From positions 1 through 10,560 of the forward strand of contig VAYE01000052.1 in the NCBI GenBank assembly GCA_005883235.1: a stretch of 10,560 bases of DNA. The letters are read 5' to 3'. Below, piece after piece: positions 5,390-10,560 of the stretch. Every line of letters starts with the position of its first letter. The first letter of the stretch is position 1. The notes beneath the pieces were generated by a model. It did not search any database. It was not told the DNA's origin and worked only from the letters and a program-made list of their open reading frames with translations. Origin of the DNA: Actinomycetota bacterium (GTDB lineage: Bacteria > Actinomycetota > Thermoleophilia > Gaiellales > Gaiellaceae). The position numbers were made by a program, and so were the translations under genes.

Positions 5390-8300
5390 GTGACTGCGGC
5401 GCACGTGACTTGGCGTCCGCTTGGTGCACTCCTCGTCGAGAAGGGGCTGCTGACCGCCGAGGAGCTCGAGGAGGCCCTGGCGGCGCAACAGACGACCGGC
5501 AAACGGCTCGGCCAGATCCTGGTCGACCGCGGCCACGTCTCCGGCCCCGCGCTGACCAACGCGCTCGCCGAGCAGTACGGAATCGAGCTGAAGACCGAGG
5601 AGGGCTTCGGCACCGGCCTGCGGGCCGAGATCGAGCGCCGCCACTCGACGCGGCGGCCTCCGGTCGCCTCCGGCGACGCTCCCGCCTCGCTGCCCGCGGA
5701 GCCGCAGGCCGAGTCGGAGGCGAACGGTGGCGACGCCGGCATCGAGCAGCTCTTCGAGCACCTTGCAGGAGACGTGCCGCTCTCCGAGCTCGAGCCGCAG
5801 CTCGAGGAGCAGTGGGCGCGACTCGCGGAGGCCGAGGCGAACGTCGCGGCGCGCGAGGCGCGGATCGCGGAGCTCGAAAGGGAGCTGGCCGAGCTTGGCC
5901 GGCGGCTCCAGGAATCTCAGGCGTCGGCGACCGGGCTCGAGCGCAGGCTCGAGGCCGTCGAGGCCGAGCGCAGGCAGGAGCCCGCAACCGACGAGCTCGA
6001 GGGGGCGCTCGCCGCTGCGCGCCGCGAGGCCGACGAGCGGGCCCGACGGCTCGAAGAGGCCGCTTCGGAGCGAGATGACGCGCGCCGGGCGCTCGAGGCC
6101 TTGCGCGCGCAAACGGCGGAGCTCGAGCGGGCGGCCGAGGCGACTCAGACGCAGGAGGAGCCGGACACCGGCCGCCTGCACGAGCTCGAGCACGAACGCG
6201 ACGAAGCCAGGCGCCAGCTCGAGGCAGCCCAGTCCGCCTCCGCGGACGCGGGCCGGAAGCTGCAGGAGCTCGAGCGAGAGCGGACGGACGAGCGGGCGCG
6301 CTTCGCACAGGCCGAGACGGCCGCGAGGGAGCGCGAGCGCGCGGCCGCGGAGCTCGAGAAGACACGGAAGGCCGACCGCAAGGCCCGCGAGGCGGCAGAG
6401 CACACGGCTGCGCAGCTCCAGGCTCGGATCACCGAGCTCGAACGGGAGCACGCGAAGGCCGTCGAAGCCGCCCAGGAGGCGGCGCGCGAGCACGACCGGC
6501 GTGCGAAGGAGCTCGTTCGCACAGTCGACGAGCAGCGGAAAGCCGTCGTCGCCGCGCGGGAGGCGGCGGCCGAGCACGAGCGCCGCGCCGACGAGCTCTC
6601 GCACAAGCGCACCGGCCAGCGCGAGCGTCTCGAGGCGGCCGAGACCGCGGCCAAGCAGCACGAGCAGCGCCTCCGCGAGCTCGAGCGGGAGCGAGAGCAG
6701 GAGCGAAAGACACTCACCGGGGCGCAGTCGAAGCGCGACGAGCTCCAGGCTCAGGTTCAGCAGCTCGAGGCGGCTCGGGACGAGCACAAGCGTCAGGCCG
6801 CGGCTGGAGAGACGACGGCGAAGGAACACAGCCGGCGTGCAGACGAGCTCGGCCGGGCGCTCGAAGACGAGCGCCGCCGGGCGGCGGACGCCGAGGAGAA
6901 GCTGCAGACGCTCACCGAGCGCAACAAGGAGCTCGAGGAGAAGCGATCCAGCGTTCGGAAGCGCATCGCGGCGGCCGAGTCGGCGGCCGCGAGGGAGGCC
7001 CGACGCGCAGAGGAGGCCGTTCAGGCTCGCGAGGACGACCGGCGCCGGGCCGTCGAGGCCGTGGCCAAGGCGGACGAGCTCGAGCAGCGGATGCGCTCGC
7101 TGGCCGGTGAGCGCGACGCGGGCCGGCGGCGGCTCGACGAGCTCACGCGCTCGATCGCCGAGGTCGAAGCCAAAGCCGCGACGGCCGAGACCGCGATGCG
7201 CGAGCACGATAAACGCGCCGAGTTACTCCAGGCTGAGCTCCAAAGGCGTGAGGAGGCGCTCGCTGCGACCACCGAGACGCAGGCGAAGCTCGAGACGCGG
7301 CTCGGAGAGGTCGAGCGTGCGCGAGACGACGCGCGTCGGGGCCTTGCGGAGGCCGAGGCGGCTGCGCGCGAGCACGTCCAGAAGGTCGAGCAGCTCGAGG
7401 TCGAGCGCACTGAGCTTGCGGGGGCGGCCGAAGCGCGCGCCGACCTCGAACGCCGGCTCGACGAGCTCGTCCGCGAGCGTGATGCAGCCCGCCGCGAGCT
7501 CGCGCAGGCCGAGGAGACGCGTCAAGCGTTGGCGCAGCGGATCGACGAGCTCGCGCCGCTGGAGGCGGCGCACGCGGAGCTCGAGCAGCGACTCGCCGAT
7601 GCGGAAGCTGCCGGCGAACGGAACGCCAAGAAGGTCAAGAAGCTGCAGCGCGAGCGCGAGGAGCTGGCCGGTGCCAGCGAGGCGCGCGCCGAGCTCGAGC
7701 GCAGGCTCGAAGCGACCAACCGTGAGCTCGCCGAAGCGACTACAGCCGCGGAGCGGCACGCGCAGGCCGAGGAGCGCCGCGTCGACCTGGCGCGTCGGCT
7801 CGAGGCGACTGAACGGGACCTCGGCGAGGCTCGGAGCGACCTAGCCGAGGCGACCGCAGCCGTAGAGCGGGACGCGCAGGCCGAGGAGCGCCGCGTCGAC
7901 CTGGCGCGTCGGCTCGAAGTGACGGAGCGGGAGCTCGGCGAGGCTCGGAGCGACCTAGCCGAGGCGACCGCAGCCGTAGAGCGGGACGCGCAGGCCGAGG
8001 AGCGCCGCGTCGACCTGGCACGTCGGCTCGAAGTGACGGAGCGGGACCTCGGCGAGGCTCGGAGCGAGCTAGCGAAGGCGACCGCAGCCGCGGAGCAGCA
8101 GGTGCAGGCCGAGGAGCAGCGCGTCGAGCTCGCTCGCAGCCTGGAAGAGGTACGCAGCGAGCTTGATCAGACGCAACGCCGTGCCACAGCGGCCGACGCG
8201 GCGGCCGGAAGGCACAAGCGCCGAGTCGCCGAGCTCGATCAGAAGCTGGCAGCGGAGCTCGAGCGCGTCGAGTCTGCGGAGGCCAGGGCGCGCGAGCAGG

Positions 8301-8665
8301 CGGGGCGCACCGAGGAGCTCGTTCGCTCGCGCGACGACGGCGAGCGCCGAGCCGAGGCCGCCGAGGCCGCCGCGGAGCGGAACGAGCTCAGGGCGCGCGA
8401 GCTCGAGCAGCGCTGCGAGGAGCTCGAACAGGCTGTGGCGGCAGCGGAGTCGGTGGCCGAGGGCAAGGCCGCCCCTGAGGCGACCCGTCATCTCCTGTTC
8501 GTCCAGGCGGGCGCCGGCTATGAGCTGGTGGAGCGGGACGGCGCGCCGCCGTTCCGTGGCGACGAGGTCGAGCTCGACGAGGCGCGCTTCGTCGTCACCA
8601 AGCTCGGTCGCTCGCCGCTCGCGCGTGACCCGCGTCCCTGCGCGTACCTGCAGGCCGCCGCGTAG
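5390..8665 (+). CDS. MshEN-domain / long coiled-coil protein with small C-terminal domain
   Basis: A 1091-residue soluble protein with no signal peptide or membrane segment. Residues 10-62 are an MshEN (GspE/PilB N-terminal) domain: two 24-residue motifs, PLGALLVEKGLLT...LAAQ (10-33) and RLGQILVDRGHVS...LAEQ (39-62), separated by 5 residues. Motifs of this form bind c-di-GMP in MshE, though the first Arg is displaced here (RPLG). Residues about 70-110 are a Pro/Ala/Glu linker. From about 130 to 1025 the chain is Glu/Arg/Ala-rich coiled coil, with a 28-residue periodicity from about 367 to 690 and four 38-residue tandem repeats at 783-934. Residues about 1032-1091 (HLLFVQAGAGYELVERDG...LGRSPLARDPRPCAYL) are a compact strand-rich domain. 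There is no ATPase domain, so this is not a type II secretion ATPase. A role as scaffold or SMC-like filament is possible but unproven. It is transcribed alone. Confidence 0.85.
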   Translation: MTAAHVTWRPLGALLVEKGLLTAEELEEALAAQQTTGKRLGQILVDRGHVSGPALTNALAEQYGIELKTEEGFGTGLRAEIERRHSTRRPPVASGDAPASLPAEPQAESEANGGDAGIEQLFEHLAGDVPLSELEPQLEEQWARLAEAEANVAAREARIAELERELAELGRRLQESQASATGLERRLEAVEAERRQEPATDELEGALAAARREADERARRLEEAASERDDARRALEALRAQTAELERAAEATQTQEEPDTGRLHELEHERDEARRQLEAAQSASADAGRKLQELERERTDERARFAQAETAARERERAAAELEKTRKADRKAREAAEHTAAQLQARITELEREHAKAVEAAQEAAREHDRRAKELVRTVDEQRKAVVAAREAAAEHERRADELSHKRTGQRERLEAAETAAKQHEQRLRELEREREQERKTLTGAQSKRDELQAQVQQLEAARDEHKRQAAAGETTAKEHSRRADELGRALEDERRRAADAEEKLQTLTERNKELEEKRSSVRKRIAAAESAAAREARRAEEAVQAREDDRRRAVEAVAKADELEQRMRSLAGERDAGRRRLDELTRSIAEVEAKAATAETAMREHDKRAELLQAELQRREEALAATTETQAKLETRLGEVERARDDARRGLAEAEAAAREHVQKVEQLEVERTELAGAAEARADLERRLDELVRERDAARRELAQAEETRQALAQRIDELAPLEAAHAELEQRLADAEAAGERNAKKVKKLQREREELAGASEARAELERRLEATNRELAEATTAAERHAQAEERRVDLARRLEATERDLGEARSDLAEATAAVERDAQAEERRVDLARRLEVTERELGEARSDLAEATAAVERDAQAEERRVDLARRLEVTERDLGEARSELAKATAAAEQQVQAEEQRVELARSLEEVRSELDQTQRRATAADAAAGRHKRRVAELDQKLAAELERVESAEARAREQAGRTEELVRSRDDGERRAEAAEAAAERNELRARELEQRCEELEQAVAAAESVAEGKAAPEATRHLLFVQAGAGYELVERDGAPPFRGDEVELDEARFVVTKLGRSPLARDPRPCAYLQAAA
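7736..8191 (+). repeat. Four tandem 114-bp in-frame repeats within the coiled-coil gene
   Basis: The units are 7736-7849, 7850-7963, 7964-8077 and 8078-8191. Each encodes 38 residues around the motif QAEERRVDLARRLE followed by LGEARSDLAE. By direct comparison, units 2 and 3 differ at 5 of 114 bases and units 1 and 2 at 10 of 114. Unit 4 is much more diverged but keeps the period (QAEEQRVELARSLE). The near identity of the middle copies, including silent positions, points to recent slippage or unequal recombination. Confidence 0.9.
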
Positions 8666-8682
8666 CTCGATCCGCTCGCGGC

Positions 8683-8688
8683 TAGACT
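8683..8688 (+). promoter_or_regulatory. Candidate -10 of a leaderless DUF59 transcript
   Basis: TAGACT is followed by 6 bases (GGCGCC) and the GTG at 8695, within the 29-base gap after the coiled-coil stop. No Shine-Dalgarno is present and no -35 match is evident. Confidence 0.45.
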
Positions 8689-8694
8689 GGCGCC

Positions 8695-8994
8695 GTGCCG
8701 TCGAGGGACGAGGTCATCGAAGCGCTGCGCCAGGTCGAGGATCCCGAGCTCGGGATGGACATCGTCGATCTCGGGCTGCTCTACGACGTCGAGGTCGAGG
8801 GGCCGAAGGTGAAGGTGACGCACAGCCTGACGTCGATGGGCTGTCCGGTCGGGCCGCTCATCCAGGAGGACATCGACCGCGTGACACGCGAGTTGCCCGG
8901 GGTCGAGGACGTCGACGTCGAGCTGACGTGGGACCCGCCGTGGACGCCCGAGAAGATGTCGGACGACGCGAAGTTCATCCTCGGCTTCGGCTGA
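8695..8994 (+). CDS. MIP18/DUF59 family metal-sulfur cluster assembly factor (SufT/PaaD-like)
   Basis: A 99-residue cytosolic protein of the MIP18 (DUF59) family, which helps mature Fe-S proteins. The hallmark segments are in order: VEDPELGMDIVDLGLLYDVEV at 14-34, then TSMGCPVGPLI around the single conserved Cys50, then the C-terminal WDPPWTPEKMSDDAKFILGFG. Family members use this cysteine and the acidic DPE loop. The length is complete and standard (about 100). The same fold occurs in SufT, in PaaD of phenylacetate degradation and as the N-terminus of Mrp/ApbC ATPases. Standing alone and lacking the zinc-finger tail of PaaD, this one fits a general Fe-S factor best. The start GTG is supported by a -10-like TAGACT 6 bases upstream. 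It is not next to a suf operon here. Confidence 0.9.
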   Translation: MPSRDEVIEALRQVEDPELGMDIVDLGLLYDVEVEGPKVKVTHSLTSMGCPVGPLIQEDIDRVTRELPGVEDVDVELTWDPPWTPEKMSDDAKFILGFG

Positions 8995-9083
8995 GCCGGC
9001 GGCGGCGCGCCAACCGGCACACCTCGGCAGGCTCTCGGCACGGTCCCGTACCCATGCGTGACGCGGGCGCCGCTAGCGTCGAG

Positions 9084-9110
9084 CCGAAGGCGGGGGCTTC
9101 GGGGCCCCCG
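9084..9110. terminator. GC-rich hairpin pair between convergent genes, possible bidirectional terminator
   Basis: CGGGGGC (9091-9097) and GCCCCCG (9104-9110) form a perfect 7-bp all-GC stem with a 6-base loop. A competing stem, CCGAAG (9084-9089) with CTTCGG (9097-9102), uses part of the same bases. The site lies in the 154-base gap between the convergent DUF59 and oxidoreductase genes. No run of T follows in either direction, so termination would have to be of the non-canonical, U-less type reported for some high-GC bacteria. The rest of 8995-9148 shows nothing I can name. Confidence 0.4.
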
Positions 9111-9148
9111 GCAGACGTGTCAACCAGAAAGAGGGGAGCGGCGAGGAG

Positions 9149-10132
9149 CTACTCCGGAATGCGGAGGACGATCTTGCCGAGCTGCTCGCCCGCCTCGAGC
9201 CGCTCGTGCGCGGCGCGGGCTTCCGCGAGCGGAAAGACGGCGTCGACCACCGGACGGGCGCGACCGCTCCGCACGAGCTCGTAGGCGCCCTCGAAGTCCT
9301 GCTTCGTCCCCATCGTCGACCCGTACACGGTGAGCTGCTTCCACCAGATCCGGTGCAGCGCCGCCGGCGGGTTCGGGCCGCTCGTCGCGCCGCACACCAC
9401 CACGCGACCGCCTTGCGCGGCGACGGCGAGCGACGTCGGCCACGTCGCCTCGCCGACGTGCTCGACGACGACGTCCACGCCGCGCCCCTCGGTGATCTCC
9501 TTCACGCGCGCCGCGGCATCCGCGGTCGGCACCGCCGCGTCCGCGCCCAGCTCGGTTGCCCGCGCGAGCTTCGCCTCGCTCCGCGAGGTCACGATCACCC
9601 GGCCGCCGAGCGCCTTCGCGATCGCGAGCGCCGCCGTCGCGAGACCGCCGCCGATGCCCCAGACGAGCACCCATTCGCCCGGCTCGAGCCCGGCGCGAGT
9701 CACCAGCATCCGGTACGCGGTCTCGAAGACGAGCGGAAACGCCGCGGCCTCCTCGAACCCGAGCTCGTCCGGCAGCGCGTAGACCGTCGAGGCCGGCAGC
9801 GCGATCAGCTCCGCGTGCGTGCCGTCGAAGTGCTCGCCGACGACGCTGATCCGGCCGTCGTGCTCGAGTCCCGGGTTGATCACCACCCTGTCGCCGGGCG
9901 AGAGATCCCCGGCCTCGTCCCCGACCGCCTCCACGACGCCCGCGCCGTCGGCGCCGAGGATCCGCGGCTTCGGCACCGAAGGGAGACCCTTGCGGACCCA
10001 GACGTCCAGGTGGTTGAGCGATGCCGCGCGCAGACGGATGAGTACGTCGCCCGGGCCCGGCTCCGGGTCGGGTGCGTCCTCGTACCGGAGGACTTCGGGC
10101 CCGCCGTCCTCGTGGATACGCACGGCCTTCAC
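9149..10132 (-). CDS. MDR-superfamily oxidoreductase (zinc-binding dehydrogenase-like / quinone oxidoreductase-like)
   Basis: A 327-residue NAD(P)H-dependent dehydrogenase or reductase of unknown substrate. The GroES-like N-terminal half includes SLNHLDVWVRKGLP (38-51) and ILGADGAGVVEAVG (58-71), as in the Zn-ADH-like/QOR groups. The Rossmann half begins with VLVWGIGGGLA (155-165), a variant of the usual GxGxxG, followed by VIVTSRSEAKL, GVDVVVEHVGEATW and the C-terminal FPLAEARAAHERLEAGEQLGKIVL. The four-cysteine structural-zinc lobe normally found near residue 90 is absent, replaced by the short NPGLEHDGRISVVGEH. No catalytic Cys is visible, so it is probably zinc-independent. The GTG at 10132 is chosen because GGAAGGA (10147-10141) lies 8 bases upstream and the family's KAVRIHEDGGPEVL start follows at once. 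It is divergent from queG with 15 bases between starts. Confidence 0.88.
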   Translation of the reverse strand: MKAVRIHEDGGPEVLRYEDAPDPEPGPGDVLIRLRAASLNHLDVWVRKGLPSVPKPRILGADGAGVVEAVGDEAGDLSPGDRVVINPGLEHDGRISVVGEHFDGTHAELIALPASTVYALPDELGFEEAAAFPLVFETAYRMLVTRAGLEPGEWVLVWGIGGGLATAALAIAKALGGRVIVTSRSEAKLARATELGADAAVPTADAAARVKEITEGRGVDVVVEHVGEATWPTSLAVAAQGGRVVVCGATSGPNPPAALHRIWWKQLTVYGSTMGTKQDFEGAYELVRSGRARPVVDAVFPLAEARAAHERLEAGEQLGKIVLRIPE

Positions 10133-10135
10133 GGG

Positions 10136-10147
10136 CAGAATCCTTCC
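10136..10147. promoter_or_regulatory. Shared control region of the divergent oxidoreductase and queG genes
   Basis: Only 15 bases (10133-10147) separate the two start codons. On the minus strand, GGAAGGA (10147-10141) is a good Shine-Dalgarno for the oxidoreductase GTG at 8 bases. On the plus strand, CAGAAT (10136-10141) is a -10-like hexamer 6 bases before the queG ATG, with no Shine-Dalgarno, suggesting a leaderless queG mRNA. The two elements overlap at base 10141. Confidence 0.4.
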
Positions 10148-10560
10148 ATGACGGCACGCGACCTCGAGCGAATGGCGAGCGAGCTGGGCCTCGACGCCGT
10201 CGGCGCCACGCCGGCGGAGCCGTACGAGGAGACCGAGCGCCACATCCGCGAGCGGCAGGCGCGCGGCCTCTTCGCCGACATGAAGTTCACGATGGCCCAG
10301 CCCGAGGTCTCGTGCCATCCCGAGACGCTGCTGCCCGGCGCGCGGACCGTCGTCTCGGCGGCGCTCTGCTACTACGCGCCGGGCTCCGGCCCAGAGCCCG
10401 GAGAGGGCCGCCTCCCGCGCTACACGTGGTCTGACGCCTACGCCGTCCTGCGCGAGCGTCTCGACGCCCTCGGGCGGCGGCTCGGCGGCGCGTATCGCGT
10501 GCTCGTGGACGCCAACCAGCACGTCGACCGCGAGGCGGCGGCCCGGTCGGGAGTCGGCTT
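10148..10560 (+). CDS. queG: Epoxyqueuosine reductase QueG, N-terminal part (3' end outside window)
   Basis: The window holds 137 complete codons of QueG, the cobalamin- and [4Fe-4S]-dependent enzyme that makes queuosine from epoxyqueuosine in the anticodon of tRNAs. What is visible is the QueG N-terminal domain (DUF1730 type): ELGLDAVGATPAEPYEETERHIRERQARGLFADMKF (12-47), SCHPETLLPGARTVVSAALCYYAP (55-78), and LPRYTWSDAYAVLRERLDALGRRLG (89-113). The segment VDANQHVDREAAARSGVG (120-137) is where the family's conserved Asp and the cobalamin-facing GxG region begin. The ferredoxin-like cysteine cluster would lie beyond the window, so completeness cannot be judged. The ATG at 10148 follows a -10-like CAGAAT by 6 bases. 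Confidence 0.88.
   Translation, partial: MTARDLERMASELGLDAVGATPAEPYEETERHIRERQARGLFADMKFTMAQPEVSCHPETLLPGARTVVSAALCYYAPGSGPEPGEGRLPRYTWSDAYAVLRERLDALGRRLGGAYRVLVDANQHVDREAAARSGVG

Noticed and set aside
2962..5742. A 926-codon open frame on the minus strand opposite PiT, the GlpX-like gene and the start of the coiled-coil gene
   Set aside because: Composition is Arg/Asp/Pro/Ala-rich low complexity with no recognisable domain. It lies opposite well-supported genes and is an expected by-product of high-GC codon use.
5327..7207. A 626-codon minus-strand open frame opposite the coiled-coil gene
   Set aside because: A Leu/Arg/Gly-rich mirror of the Glu/Arg/Ala codons of the rod, with no domain and no start signal.
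7740..8021. A repetitive 93-codon minus-strand frame that looks like a repeat protein
   Set aside because: Its repeats are simply the complement of the 114-bp units of the coiled-coil gene.
7736..8191. CRISPR-like direct repeats
   Set aside because: The repeats are contiguous, in frame and coding, with no variable spacers.
9055..9284. A small plus-strand ORF beginning at ATG 9055 after DUF59
   Set aside because: It runs through the GC hairpin and far into the opposite-strand oxidoreductase, and has no ribosome site or -10 element.

Overview
The window is a stretch of a very GC-rich bacterial chromosome with tightly packed genes, strong G/C third positions and frequent GTG starts. I read it as a high-GC Actinomycetota chromosome. 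The style of the MshEN/coiled-coil protein, QueG and the HPRT region suggests a deep lineage such as Thermoleophilia, but that placement is inference. I see no transposase, integrase, phage gene, CRISPR array, tRNA or rRNA.

Layout. (1) 1-149: the 3' end of a tiny hydrophobic membrane protein on the + strand. (2) 154-1437 (-): an Nramp/MntH-type divalent metal transporter, with a DtxR/IdeR-like operator abutting its start codon. (3) 1438-1665: an intergenic stretch with several hairpins. (4) 1666-2567 (-): a small PD-(D/E)xK-like protein followed by a hypoxanthine phosphoribosyltransferase whose start is problematic. (5) 2654-4272 (+): a DUF47 (PhoU-like) protein and a PiT phosphate transporter, overlapping by 4 bases, forming a phosphate-uptake pair. 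(6) 4291-5307 (+): a GlpX-family protein (class II fructose-1,6-bisphosphatase fold) that has lost most of the family's metal ligands. (7) 5390-8665 (+): a 1091-residue protein with an N-terminal MshEN-type domain, about 900 residues of coiled coil and a small C-terminal domain. (8) 8695-8994 (+): a MIP18/DUF59 Fe-S assembly factor. (9) 9149-10132 (-): an MDR-family zinc-binding-dehydrogenase-like oxidoreductase. (10) 10148-10560 (+): the N-terminal part of epoxyqueuosine reductase QueG, cut by the window edge, divergent from (9) with only 15 bases between the start codons.

How the genes relate. The only clear functional unit is DUF47-PiT. The rest look like separately transcribed housekeeping genes for metal uptake, purine salvage, Fe-S assembly and tRNA modification. 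A recurring theme is a TANNNT-like hexamer 6-8 bases before the start codon with no Shine-Dalgarno (mntH, the nuclease-like gene, glpX-like, DUF59, and more weakly queG). This is what leaderless transcripts look like. Other genes (DUF47, the coiled-coil protein, the oxidoreductase) have ordinary Shine-Dalgarno sites.

The most unusual items are the GlpX homologue with altered metal ligands and two cysteine pairs, the MshEN/coiled-coil protein with 28-residue periodicity and a recent 114-bp tandem amplification, and the nuclease-like/HPRT junction with no normal start codon for HPRT.
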